A program made the translations under genes and the position numbers. Positions 1 to 9,099 of a DNA stretch of 64,000 nucleotides are shown piece by piece. The notes under the pieces are model-generated. The model saw only the letters and a program-made list of their open reading frames with translations, had not been told where the DNA came from and searched no databases. This stretch comes from Myxococcota bacterium (GTDB taxonomy: Bacteria; Myxococcota_A; UBA9160; UBA6930), in NCBI GenBank assembly GCA_028277885.1, contig JANQFK010000040.1, forward strand, positions 49,311-113,310, written 5' to 3'. How positions within the stretch are numbered: position 1 is the first letter of the stretch; each line of letters begins with the position of its first letter.

Positions 1-963
1 GGCTTCGACCAGGGCTTCGACCTCTACCTGCGCCCGAAGGTGCTGAAGCGGCCCGCCGGGCTGCTCCAGAAGAACCCGTCGGCCTTCAAGCTGCCGGGCA
101 CCGACGTGGACCTCACCCAGGCCGCCCAGGAGTTCCTGCGCGGCAAGCGCGACGAGCGCTTCTTCCTGTACCTGCACTACATGGACGTCCACCAGTACGT
201 CTACGACGACTCGGTGGACTTCGGGAGCGGGTTCTCGGACATCTACGACGCGTCGATCCGCTGGGTGGACGCCAACGTCGGCACCCTGGTGGCCGAGCTC
301 CAGCACCTGGGTCTGATGGAGCGCACGATCCTCGTGGTGGCGTCGGACCACGGCGAGGCCTTCCACGAGCACGGCATCGAGGGCCACGCCAACAGCCTCT
401 ACCGCGAGACCACCCACGTGCCCTGGCTGATCGCGCTGCCCTTCCGGCTCGACCCGGGCATCGTGGTGGAGACGCCGGTGGAGAACGTCGACATCTGGCC
501 GACGCTCCTGGAGATGCTCGGGCTGCCCGCCCAGTCCCACGCCGAGGGCCGCTCCGTGCTCCCGCTGATCGAGGCGGCGGCCCGCCGCGAGCGGGGGCCC
601 GCCCGCCCGCGCTTCGCCTTCCTCGACGAGAACTGGGGCGTGCGCAACGCCGACCCCAAGCCCCTGGCCACGGTGGGGGACGACGGCTTCCGGCTGGTGC
701 GGCGCCGCGGCGAGGTCGAGCTCTACGACGTGACGCGGGATCCGGGCGAGCAGAGCGACGTGGCCCGCCGCCACCCCGGGGAGGTGGCGCGGCTGAACGC
801 GCTCCTCGAGGAGCACTTCCAGTCCCCCGAGCCCGAGTGGGGCCCGCCGGAGCGCGTCTCGCTGACGGACTTGGAGCTGGGCCAGCTTCGGGCCCTCGGC
901 TACGTGATCCCCGATGAGAAGCCGAAGGCCGATGACGCCCAGGACGCCCCCCCGGCGAACTAG
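1..963 (+). CDS. Sulfatase-family (alkaline phosphatase superfamily) protein, 5'-truncated
   Basis: Only the C-terminal 320 residues are in the window; the frame is open from base 1, so the start lies upstream. The metal-binding motif SDHGE begins at base 343 and is followed by the H-rich segment and HVPW expected after it. The closest relative here is the membrane-anchored protein at 27425-28873: both share YMDVHQYVYD, an LPGTD-DLT segment, the VEN-DIWPTLL segment and the tail LGQLRALGYV. By analogy it is probably a membrane-anchored, periplasm-facing hydrolase or transferase acting on a sulfate or phosphate ester; the nucleophile region is outside the window. The next gene starts inside its 3' end. 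Confidence 0.9.
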   Translation, partial: GFDQGFDLYLRPKVLKRPAGLLQKNPSAFKLPGTDVDLTQAAQEFLRGKRDERFFLYLHYMDVHQYVYDDSVDFGSGFSDIYDASIRWVDANVGTLVAELQHLGLMERTILVVASDHGEAFHEHGIEGHANSLYRETTHVPWLIALPFRLDPGIVVETPVENVDIWPTLLEMLGLPAQSHAEGRSVLPLIEAAARRERGPARPRFAFLDENWGVRNADPKPLATVGDDGFRLVRRRGEVELYDVTRDPGEQSDVARRHPGEVARLNALLEEHFQSPEPEWGPPERVSLTDLELGQLRALGYVIPDEKPKADDAQDAPPAN

Positions 964-2419
964 GCGGCGGGGCGGGCACGAGGCGTGCGACGGCGCCGGG
1001 CTCCCGCGTCGCGGGAGCCCGCTCGGGCGCGCGCTCGCCCGGGGGCTCGCCCTGGTGGCCGGCCTCGCCCTCGCGGGCTGCCCAGGCGGCCGCGAGGAGC
1101 CCCTGGAGCCCCCCCACGGCCTGGTCCTGATCGGCCTCGACACCCTGCGGGCCGACGGCCTCTCGGCCTACGGCAACCCGCGGCCCACCTCGCCGGTGCT
1201 CGACGCCCTGGCGGAGCGCGGCGTGCTGTTCGAGAACGCCATCAGCAACGCCTCCTGGACCCTGCCGGGCTTCGTGGGGATCCTCACCGGCCGGCCCTTC
1301 AGCCGGGAGAGCTTCCGCAACCGCGGGCTGCGCGGCTCCCTGGTGAAGCCCCTCCGCGAGGCGGGCTACGCGACGGCCGCCTTCACCGAGGGCGGCTACG
1401 TGTCGAGCTTCTTCGGCATGGACCAGGGCTTCGACGTCTTCGAGGAGGACAACTACCACGTCCGCAAGCAGGCCGCGGTGCCGGAGTCCGAGTCCCTCGA
1501 GACCTTCGCACGGGCCCGGGAGTGGCTGGAGGCGAACGCCTCGGAGCCCTTCTTCCTGTTCGTCCACACCTACGAGCCCCACACGCCCTACCGCCGGCGC
1601 CGCTTCGTGGACGGGCTCGACCCCGGCGTGCTGGGCGAGGTCTACGACCTGAAGACCAACGTGCGGGTGGTGGACGGCCGGCTCGCCGTGGGCGAGGCCG
1701 AGCGGGAGTACGTGCGGGCCCTCTACGACGGCGGGGTGGAGGCGTCGGACCGCGCCGTGGGCGAGCTCCTCGAAACCCTCGAGAGCCTCGGCATCGCGGA
1801 CCGCACCGTCGTGGCCGTCACCAGCGACCACGGCGAGGCCCTCGGCGAGCGCGACCCCCAGGAGCTCGGCAAGCACGGCCATGCGCTCTACGACAGCGTG
1901 CTCCACGTGCCGCTCATCCTCCACGACCCGCGCCGCCGCTACCCGGTGCAGCGCGTCGGCTTCCAGGTCCGCACCCTCGACGTCCTGCCGACCCTGCTCG
2001 ACCTCGCCGGCGTCGCGCCGCCCGCGGACGTCGAGGGACGCAGCCTGGTGCCGCTGATGCGCGGCAGCGAGCGCGAGGACCGGGTGGCCTACAGCGAGCT
2101 GATGTTCCGGGGCCGGAAGAAGCAGGACGCCCTGGTGGAGCGCTCGTCGCTGCGCGTCGAGGGCTTCAAGCTGATCGCCAACGACCCCTCGGTGGACGGG
2201 CCCGCCCTCGAGCTCTACGAGCTCGCGAACGACCCCGACGAGCTCGTGAACCTGGCCGACGAGCGGCCGCGGCTGCGCAGCCGGCTCTACTTCCAGCTGC
2301 TCGAGCAGCGCTCCGCCATCGACGACCACGGCCGCCCGCCGGTCGCCACCGAGGTGCGGCAGCCCGCCCTGCGCGAGCAGCTCCGCGCGCTGGGCTACAT
2401 CCGCGGGGACGAGCCGTGA
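914..2419 (+). CDS. Sulfatase-family lipoprotein
   Basis: 501 residues. A basic N-terminus and hydrophobic stretch end in a lipobox (LALAGC, C56), so it is probably an envelope lipoprotein. Sulfatase-fold landmarks: LIGLDTLRAD with metal ligand D76, the nucleophile loop WTLPGF with Thr116 where sulfatases have Cys/Ser, and TSDHGE (D305, H306) followed by KHGH. It ends in QLRALGYIRG. The start is uncertain: ATG 914 and ATG 932 both lie within the upstream gene, and no later start keeps the signal sequence. Its stop overlaps the next start (GTGA). It is a close paralogue of 14925-16316. Thr at the nucleophile argues against a formylglycine sulfatase; phosphodiesterase or phospho-group transferase activity is equally possible. 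Confidence 0.88.
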   Translation: MRSRRPMTPRTPPRRTRRRGGHEACDGAGLPRRGSPLGRALARGLALVAGLALAGCPGGREEPLEPPHGLVLIGLDTLRADGLSAYGNPRPTSPVLDALAERGVLFENAISNASWTLPGFVGILTGRPFSRESFRNRGLRGSLVKPLREAGYATAAFTEGGYVSSFFGMDQGFDVFEEDNYHVRKQAAVPESESLETFARAREWLEANASEPFFLFVHTYEPHTPYRRRRFVDGLDPGVLGEVYDLKTNVRVVDGRLAVGEAEREYVRALYDGGVEASDRAVGELLETLESLGIADRTVVAVTSDHGEALGERDPQELGKHGHALYDSVLHVPLILHDPRRRYPVQRVGFQVRTLDVLPTLLDLAGVAPPADVEGRSLVPLMRGSEREDRVAYSELMFRGRKKQDALVERSSLRVEGFKLIANDPSVDGPALELYELANDPDELVNLADERPRLRSRLYFQLLEQRSAIDDHGRPPVATEVRQPALREQLRALGYIRGDEP

Positions 2420-5400
2420 GCACGGCCGCGGGCTCCCGGACCTCCTTCGGCCTGGTCCTGCTGTGCTTCGTGCTCTCGGGCTTCGCGGCGCTGCTCTACC
2501 AGACCGTCTGGACGCGGCAGTTCGCCTTCGTGTTCGGCACCTCGGAGCTGGCCGTCGCCACGGTGCTGGCCGCCTACCTGGGCGGGCTCTCGGCGGGCGC
2601 CGCCGTGGCGGGGCGCCTGGCGCACCGGGTGCGGCGCCCGATCCTGGTCTACGGGCTGCTGGAGCTGGGCATCGCGGGGGCCGCCCTGGCGGTGCCCCTC
2701 GCCATCGCGGCCTGCCAGCGCCTGGCCGTGGTGTGGTTCGGCGGAGGCCCGGAGCCGCCGGATGCCGAGGGGGTGGGCCTGCCCTTCTTCTACCTGGCCG
2801 CCTCCTTCGCGATCCTGCTGGTCCCCACCGGACTGATGGGCGCCACCCTGCCCCTGCTCGCCCGCCACGCGGTCCGCAGCGAGCGCGAGCTCGGCGGGCG
2901 CATCGCCGCCCTCTACGCGGCCAACACCGCGGGCGGCGTGCTCGGTACGGTGTGCGCCGCGTTCGTGCTGCTCCCGGCCCTGGGCCTGGGCCTCACCGTC
3001 GGGCTCGGGGCCGCGACGAACCTCGTGGTGTTCGGCCTCGCCGCCGTCGTGGCCCGAAGCGCCCCCGAGGCGCCGCCGGCCCCCGCCGGCGGGCCGGCCG
3101 CCCCCGTCTCGGGCGCCCGCGCCGGTCCCGCGCCGCTGCCGCGAGCCGCCCTCGTGCTGCCGCTGATGCTCGTCTCGGGCTCGGTCTCCTTCGTCTACGA
3201 GGTGCTGTGGACGCGGCTCCTGGGCCACGTGCTCGGGGGCAGCGTGCACGCCTTCGCCACCATGCTGGCCGCGTTCCTGACCGGGATCGCGCTGGGCAGC
3301 GCGCTGGCGAGCCGCCGCGCCGAGAGCGCCCCGCGCGCCGCGCGCTCCTTCGCGACCACCCAGCTCGGCATCGCGGCCGCGTCCCTGGCCGCCTACCTCG
3401 CGCTCCAGTGGCTGCCCGGCGCCGCCCAGGCCCTCGGCGCCGGCCCGCGCGGGGCGCTCTGGGCCGGGGCGCTGCTGGCGGCCGGGATCCTGATCCCCAG
3501 CACGCTCTTCATCGGCGCCACCTTCCCCCTCGCGGTCCGCATGCTGGCCCGCAGCGAGGCCGACGCCAGCCCCGCCACCGCCCGGGTCTATGCCTGGAAC
3601 ACGGTCGGCGCGATCGTCGGCGCCGTGGGGGGCGGGTTCTTCGTGATCCCCGCCCTCGGCTACGGCGACACCGTGCTGCTGTGCGTGCTCACCGGCCTGT
3701 CCCTCGCCCTCGTCACCGCCCTCGCCTTCGCACGCTCGCCGGCGCGTCTGGTGCTGAGCGGCGCCCTCGTCCTGGGCGTCGCGCTCGGGCTGCGACTCGG
3801 CGAGCCCGAGCGCCTGCTGCGCACCTCGCCCCTCCAGCTGCGTCCCCGCGACGGCGAGCTGACCTACCTGGCCGTGGGGCGCAGCGCGACGGTGATGCTC
3901 CTCGACGTGGGCCACGGCTGGCAGCTGCGCACCAACGGCCTGCCCGAGTCGACCATCCTGGCCGCCGGACGGGACCGCAGCGCCGACGTCCTGAGCCGCT
4001 GGATGGGCGGGCTGGCGAGCGTCGCCCGGCCCGAGCTCCGGTCGATGCTGTTCGTCGGCTTCGGCGGGGGCCGCCAGCTCGAGCTCCTCTCGGAGCGCGT
4101 GGAGCGCTTCGACGTGATCGAGCTCGAGCCCGAGGTGATCGCCGCCAACCGGCGCATCGCCGACCGGCGCGATCCCGACCCGCTCGCGGACCCGCGCCTG
4201 CGCCTGCACCTGAACGACGCGCGCGGGGCCCTGCTGCTCACCGAGCGGCGCTGGGACGCCATCGTGTCCCAGCCCTCGCACCCCTGGACCGCCGGGGCCT
4301 CCCACCTCTACACCCGGGAGTTCTTCGAGCTGGTGCGGGAGCACCTGACGGACGACGGCGTCTTCGTGCAGTGGATCGGGCTGCGCTTCGTCGACGAGCC
4401 CCTGCTGCGCAGCCTGGTCGCCACCCTGGGCGACGTGTTTCCCGAGGTGCGCGTCTACTGGCCGCCGGGCCGGACCACCTGGCTGTTCCTGGCCTCCGAC
4501 GCGCCCCTGCCCCTCGAGGAGAGCCTCGCCGCGCTGCACGGCGTGGACCCGGGGCTCGCCGTCGCGCTCGGCCTCGACGGCCCCGAGGACCTCGCGATCC
4601 ACGCCGCCCTCGACGCCGAGGGGACGCGTCGCTTCGCCGCCGGCGCGGCGGTGAGCACCGACGACCGCAACCTGCTCCAGATGCACTCGCGGCGCGCGCT
4701 GCGCGCTCCCGTCGACGCCGAGGCCCTGCGCGACGCGCTCGCGCCCCTCGACCCCCTGGTGCCGCCGGCGGGCCTCGACGCGCCGCGGCTGGTGCGGCGG
4801 CTCGTCGAGAGCGGCCAGCGCGAGCGGGCCGGGCGGGTCGCGGCCACGGTCGCCGACCCGGCGCAGCGTCGGATCGCCGAGGCCCTGGTCGGCGGCCTGG
4901 GACGGCCCGAGCCGGGCCTCGCCCGGCTGCTCGCCGAGCATCCCGACGCGACGCTGCTGCGCGACACCGTCCTGCTGCGCCAGCTCGCGCCGGGCGTCGA
5001 TGCCACCGCGCGGCGCCTCACCGCCGCCGGCGACCCCGGCCGCGCGGCCCTCGTCGAGGCCTGGGAGGCCTCCCGGGAGTCGGACTGGCTGCGCGTGGCG
5101 GCGTGGGAGCCGGCGCTCGCGGGGATCGAGCCCGGCAGCCCGCTGTTCCCGGTCTCCCAGCGCCTGCGCATCCGCTGGCGCATCGAGTCGAACGGCCCGG
5201 AGAGGACCGCCGAGGCCGTCGCGATCGCGGACCGGCTGCTCGCCCGGGCGCGCCGGCCCCGCGACCGCATCCTGCGCGCCTGGGCGGTCGCGGCGACCGG
5301 CGCCGCCGAGCCGGCGCTCGGCGACCTCGAGGCCATCGAGCGCTCCTTCCGCGACTCCGGTGCCCAGGCGCGCCTCGCGGAGCTGATGCGCTCGGCCCTC

Positions 5401-5496
5401 GACGAGCTGCCGCGCCAGGGGGAGCTCGGCGATCGTCGCCGACGCCTCGAGCAGCGCCTGCGCGCCCCGCGCGCGAGGGGGCGCGGTGCAACCTAG
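2416..5496 (+). CDS. Polytopic membrane protein with spermidine-synthase-like domain
   Basis: 1026 residues from GTG 2416, which overlaps the previous stop. The N-terminal half (about residues 8-480) is two blocks of hydrophobic helices, each with the SGFAALLYQTVWTR / SFVYEVLWTR-type opening typical of the fused MFS/spermidine-synthase family. A Rossmann methyltransferase-like domain follows, with FVGFGGG near residue 545. The segment that in SpeE carries the catalytic Asp (VDSTDP) reads SQPSHPW near residue 618, so true aminopropyl transfer is doubtful. The last 300 residues are helical and TPR-like. It is coupled to the sulfatase-family gene before it and overlaps the STT3-like gene after it. 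Substrate unknown. Confidence 0.88.
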   Translation: MSTAAGSRTSFGLVLLCFVLSGFAALLYQTVWTRQFAFVFGTSELAVATVLAAYLGGLSAGAAVAGRLAHRVRRPILVYGLLELGIAGAALAVPLAIAACQRLAVVWFGGGPEPPDAEGVGLPFFYLAASFAILLVPTGLMGATLPLLARHAVRSERELGGRIAALYAANTAGGVLGTVCAAFVLLPALGLGLTVGLGAATNLVVFGLAAVVARSAPEAPPAPAGGPAAPVSGARAGPAPLPRAALVLPLMLVSGSVSFVYEVLWTRLLGHVLGGSVHAFATMLAAFLTGIALGSALASRRAESAPRAARSFATTQLGIAAASLAAYLALQWLPGAAQALGAGPRGALWAGALLAAGILIPSTLFIGATFPLAVRMLARSEADASPATARVYAWNTVGAIVGAVGGGFFVIPALGYGDTVLLCVLTGLSLALVTALAFARSPARLVLSGALVLGVALGLRLGEPERLLRTSPLQLRPRDGELTYLAVGRSATVMLLDVGHGWQLRTNGLPESTILAAGRDRSADVLSRWMGGLASVARPELRSMLFVGFGGGRQLELLSERVERFDVIELEPEVIAANRRIADRRDPDPLADPRLRLHLNDARGALLLTERRWDAIVSQPSHPWTAGASHLYTREFFELVREHLTDDGVFVQWIGLRFVDEPLLRSLVATLGDVFPEVRVYWPPGRTTWLFLASDAPLPLEESLAALHGVDPGLAVALGLDGPEDLAIHAALDAEGTRRFAAGAAVSTDDRNLLQMHSRRALRAPVDAEALRDALAPLDPLVPPAGLDAPRLVRRLVESGQRERAGRVAATVADPAQRRIAEALVGGLGRPEPGLARLLAEHPDATLLRDTVLLRQLAPGVDATARRLTAAGDPGRAALVEAWEASRESDWLRVAAWEPALAGIEPGSPLFPVSQRLRIRWRIESNGPERTAEAVAIADRLLARARRPRDRILRAWAVAATGAAEPALGDLEAIERSFRDSGAQARLAELMRSALDELPRQGELGDRRRRLEQRLRAPRARGRGAT

Positions 5497-7723
5497 CGCC
5501 GCGCGAGCGGTGCCCCTCGGCCTGTTCGCCCTGGCGGCGGCGGTGCGCTGCCTCCCCTTCCCGACCGTGTTCGAGGGCGGACGCGTCGTCTTCATCGGCC
5601 ACGACGCCTACTATCACATGCGGCGGGTGCTCGACGGGCTCGAGCGCTTCCCCGCCCTGCTCTCCTTCGATCCCTTCATCAACTTTCCCGACGGTGCGCG
5701 GTCGATCTGGCCGCCGCTGTTCGATCGCCTCGTGGTCGCCCTCGCACTCCCCTTCCACGCGCTCGGCGGCGAGCCCTGGGCCGAGGGCGCCGCCGCGCTG
5801 GCACCGCCGCTGCTGGGCGCCCTGACCGTGGTGGGGCTGCATCTCCTGGCCCTGCGCTGGTTCGGCTCCGCCACCGCGGCGCTGGCCGGGCTGGGGCTCG
5901 CGCTGCTCTCGGGTCACTACTGGTACTCCCGCATCGGCTTCGTCGACCACCACGTCGCGGTCGCGCTGGCGTCCCTCGGCGTCCTCGCCGCCGGGATGTC
6001 GCTGCTGGCGGCGCTCGCCGACCCGGCGGAGCGTGCCGTGCGCGGGAGCGTGGTGGGCGCCGGGCTCGCCCGGGCGCTGGCGCTGGCCCTCTGGCCGGGC
6101 TGCCTGCTCTTCGTCGGGATCCTCGACGCGGCCCTGCTCCTGCACCTCGTCACCCGGCAGACGCGGGACGCGGCGTGCCGCTCGGCGGCCGCCCTCGCCG
6201 GCGTCCACGGCGTCGCCCTCGTCGCGCTCGCGCCCTTCGTGCTCGACGTCTCGTGGCCGCAGTGGGGCGACTACAGCCCCGCGGTGCTGTCGCGCTTCCA
6301 GCCCTGGCTGCTGGCCTCCCAGGGCGGGCTGGCGGCGGGCTGCTGGGCGCTCTGGCGCGGGGGCATGGGGGCAACCCGGGCGGCACGCTTCGGCCAGACC
6401 CTCGCGCTGGGAGGCGCCGTGCTGGCGGCGAGCGTGGCACTGCTCCCCGGGCTGGTCGAGGGAGCGCGCGACGCCTGGGAGTGGCTCGCCAAGGAGGAGT
6501 CCTTCCAGGCCAGCGTGGCCGAGTCGCGGCCGCTCTTCGTCGCCCAGGGACGCTTCTCCGTCGCCCTCGCCGAGCTGCGCCTCTCGCGCTTCGTCTATGC
6601 CCTGCCGATCCTGGTGGGCGCCCTGGCCTGGCGCGAGCGCGGGCGCGCCGATCGCGAGGCGATCTGGCTGCTGGCCGCCTGGGCCGCCGCCCTGGCGGCG
6701 GTGACCCTGGTCCAGAAGCGCTTCTTCAACTCGCTCTCGGTGCCCTTCGCGCTGCTCGTCGCCTGGGGCGTGGTCGCGCTCCACCGCCGCCTCGCCGCGC
6801 GGCTACCCGCCGGCCCGGCGCGCCTCGCGGGGGGCGCCGCGCTCGCGGCGGCCTGCCTCTGGCTCGCCGCGCCGAGCTTCGAGACCTACCGCGAGCCCCT
6901 CGCCAACCTCGCGCGGGCCCGGCGCGGCGAGCCCACCCGGATGACGCCGGCCGCCCGGGACCTGCGGCGGGCCGTCGAGGTGGCGGAGTGGATGCGTCGC
7001 AACACGCCGGAGCCGGCGCGCCCCGGCGAGCGGGCGGCGTGGGGGGTGCTCGCGCCGTCGGGCATCGGCCACGTGCTCGAGCACGTGGCCCGGCGCCCGA
7101 CGGTGACGAACAACTTCGGCGACGACATCGGGCGCGAGAACTACGAGGCGGCGCGCCGCTACCTGGCGAGCCGCGACGAGGCCGAGGCCGAGGCCATCGC
7201 CGACGCCCTCGCCGCGCGCTACGTGGTGGCCTCGGTCCCCACGGTGGTGGGAGGCCGCACCCCGCCGAACCCGCCGATACACCGGCGCCTCGCGCGCTAC
7301 GACGGCCGCGGCCTGGCGGGCTACCGGCTCGTCTACGAGGGCTCGCCCCCCGAGCGCCAGGCGACCCCCTACAAGGTCTTCGAGCGCGTGCCCGGCGCGC
7401 GGATCACCGGGCGCGCCGCCCCCGGCGCCGCGGTGGTCGCCGAGATCGCCCTGCGCACCGAGCGCGGCCGTCCCCTCACCTGGAGCGGGGTCGCGGTCGC
7501 CGACGCGAAGGGCACCTGGGTGCTTCGGGTCCCCTACGCGAGCCGCGGCGAGGGGGCCTTCGTGCTCGCCGAGGGGGCCTACCGGCTCGAGGCAGGCTCG
7601 TGCAGCGGGCGGGTGCAGGTGGACGAGTCCGCCGTGCGGGAGGCCTCCGTGGTGCGCGGCCCGGACCTATGCTGTGAAGCCATGGCCTGTCCGGCACGAG
7701 ACGTCGAGGGGGAGGTCCGTTGA
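5486..7723 (+). CDS. STT3/PglB-like oligosaccharyltransferase-family protein (GT66-like)
   Basis: 745 residues, GTG start inside the end of the previous gene. The N-terminal two thirds are many hydrophobic helices. The first extracytoplasmic loop has GHDAYYHMRR (D40), resembling the DxD-type metal and lipid-pyrophosphate motif of STT3/AglB/PglB, and GFVDHHVAV (D154-H156) resembles the second conserved STT3 loop. The acceptor-binding WWDxG motif is not intact: the equivalent place (about residues 515-530) reads AWGVLAPSGIGHVLEH. A soluble beta-rich domain forms the C-terminus. It probably transfers a lipid-linked sugar or oligosaccharide at the periplasmic face. With the GT39 and GT2 genes downstream it suggests envelope glycosylation. 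Family assignment is fairly firm, acceptor unknown. Confidence 0.75.
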   Translation: MQPSAARAVPLGLFALAAAVRCLPFPTVFEGGRVVFIGHDAYYHMRRVLDGLERFPALLSFDPFINFPDGARSIWPPLFDRLVVALALPFHALGGEPWAEGAAALAPPLLGALTVVGLHLLALRWFGSATAALAGLGLALLSGHYWYSRIGFVDHHVAVALASLGVLAAGMSLLAALADPAERAVRGSVVGAGLARALALALWPGCLLFVGILDAALLLHLVTRQTRDAACRSAAALAGVHGVALVALAPFVLDVSWPQWGDYSPAVLSRFQPWLLASQGGLAAGCWALWRGGMGATRAARFGQTLALGGAVLAASVALLPGLVEGARDAWEWLAKEESFQASVAESRPLFVAQGRFSVALAELRLSRFVYALPILVGALAWRERGRADREAIWLLAAWAAALAAVTLVQKRFFNSLSVPFALLVAWGVVALHRRLAARLPAGPARLAGGAALAAACLWLAAPSFETYREPLANLARARRGEPTRMTPAARDLRRAVEVAEWMRRNTPEPARPGERAAWGVLAPSGIGHVLEHVARRPTVTNNFGDDIGRENYEAARRYLASRDEAEAEAIADALAARYVVASVPTVVGGRTPPNPPIHRRLARYDGRGLAGYRLVYEGSPPERQATPYKVFERVPGARITGRAAPGAAVVAEIALRTERGRPLTWSGVAVADAKGTWVLRVPYASRGEGAFVLAEGAYRLEAGSCSGRVQVDESAVREASVVRGPDLCCEAMACPARDVEGEVR

Positions 7724-9099
7724 GCTCCGACGGACCTCGTGGACGGGCGCCCCGGGCGCTCGTCGCGGCGGCGCTGCTCGCCGCCGCCTGCGGCGGACCG
7801 GCTCCGCCCTCGAACCTGCTGCTGGTGAGCGTCGACACCCTGCGCGCCGACCACCTCTCCCTCTACGGCTACGAACGGAGCACCACCCCCCGAATCGACG
7901 CCTTCTTCGCCGACGGGGAGATCTACGAGCGCGCCTACAGCACCGAGGCCAACACCACGCCGAGCGTGGTGAGCCTGCTGACGGGGCTGTACCCGCCGCG
8001 CCACCGCGTGCGCCTGCTCCTGCAGCCCATCGGCGACGACCTCGTCACCCTCGCCGATCGCCTGGAGAGCGAGGGCTTCCAGACCGCCGCCGTGGTCTCC
8101 AACGCGGTGCTCACCAGCGAGGCCACCGGGCTCGACGCGCGCTTCGACCACTACGACGACTTCGTGGACGAGAGGGAGCCGGGCCGCAACGTGTACGAGC
8201 GACGGGCGTCGCGCACCACCGACGCCGCCCTGCGCTGGCTCGAGGACGAGCGCGACCCGGGGCGGCGCCACTTCCTGTGGGTCCACTACATCGACCCCCA
8301 CGGTCCCTACCGCGCCCCCGACGGCGGGCCCGCGGACTTCCGCCACGAGGGCACGCGCCCCCTCGAGCTGCGCCGGGTGCTCAAGTACCAGTGGCTGCCG
8401 GGAGTGACCGACGCCCTCGAGTACGTCGATCGCTACGACGAGGAGATCGCCTACGCGGACCACGAGATCGGTCGGCTGCTGGAGCGCTACGCCGAGCTCG
8501 TCGATCCCGACGACGCGGTGGTGGTCTTCACCGCCGATCACGGCGAGACCATGCTGGAGCACGAGCGGCACTTCACCCACGGCTACCACGTGTGGGAGCC
8601 CATCATGCGCGTGCCCCTCGCGGTGCGCCGGCCGGGAGCCGCGCCGGCCCGCGTCTCCCATCCCGTCTCCCTGGTCGACGTCGTGCCGAGCGTCCTCGCC
8701 TACCTGGGGCTGCCGGCGCCCCGGGGCCTCGACGGGCTCCGGCTCTCCCAGCGGCCCCCGGAGTCCGAGATCCACCTCGAGGCCCGGGGCTCCGACGGCC
8801 CCCAGCAGCGCGCCCTCGTGGTGGGGACGCGCAAGTACTACGCCTCGGACGACGGGGGTCGCATCACGCGGGGCTGGTTCGTGGACCTCGCCGAGGACCC
8901 GACGGAGCGCGGCCGGACGCCGTGGCCCGCGCGCGACGCCGAGGTCCGCTCCCTGATCGAGTGGGCGAGCGAGGACCCGGACCCCGGCGGCATCCCCACG
9001 GATCTGCGTCGGGGGATCCTGCCGTCGGCGCCGAAGGTCGCCCCCGGCGCGACGCCCGAGCAGCTCGAGCAGCTGCGCGCGCTGGGCTACGCGGAGTGA
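7720..9099 (+). CDS. Sulfatase-family lipoprotein
   Basis: 459 residues. The TTG start at 7720 overlaps the preceding TGA and has a good Shine-Dalgarno (GGAGG at 7711). A short signal ends at the lipobox LLAAAC (C24). Landmarks: VSVDTLRAD (D39), nucleophile loop NTTPSVVSLLTG with Thr79 in place of the Cys/Ser of formylglycine sulfatases, TADHGE, and an H-x-x-HGYH segment before RVPL. The tail is LEQLRALGYAE. It lies between the STT3-like and GT39 genes and is coupled to the latter by a GTGA overlap, which suggests it modifies or trims the glycan those enzymes build. Actual bond cleaved or transferred unknown. Confidence 0.88.
   Translation: MSSDGPRGRAPRALVAAALLAAACGGPAPPSNLLLVSVDTLRADHLSLYGYERSTTPRIDAFFADGEIYERAYSTEANTTPSVVSLLTGLYPPRHRVRLLLQPIGDDLVTLADRLESEGFQTAAVVSNAVLTSEATGLDARFDHYDDFVDEREPGRNVYERRASRTTDAALRWLEDERDPGRRHFLWVHYIDPHGPYRAPDGGPADFRHEGTRPLELRRVLKYQWLPGVTDALEYVDRYDEEIAYADHEIGRLLERYAELVDPDDAVVVFTADHGETMLEHERHFTHGYHVWEPIMRVPLAVRRPGAAPARVSHPVSLVDVVPSVLAYLGLPAPRGLDGLRLSQRPPESEIHLEARGSDGPQQRALVVGTRKYYASDDGGRITRGWFVDLAEDPTERGRTPWPARDAEVRSLIEWASEDPDPGGIPTDLRRGILPSAPKVAPGATPEQLEQLRALGYAE

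Noticed and set aside
113..2329. Very long open frames on the strand opposite to the first genes, and many like them elsewhere
   Set aside because: Their translations are low-complexity (A/R/G/P/E-rich) with no family features and mirror real genes; long antisense frames are expected at this G+C content.
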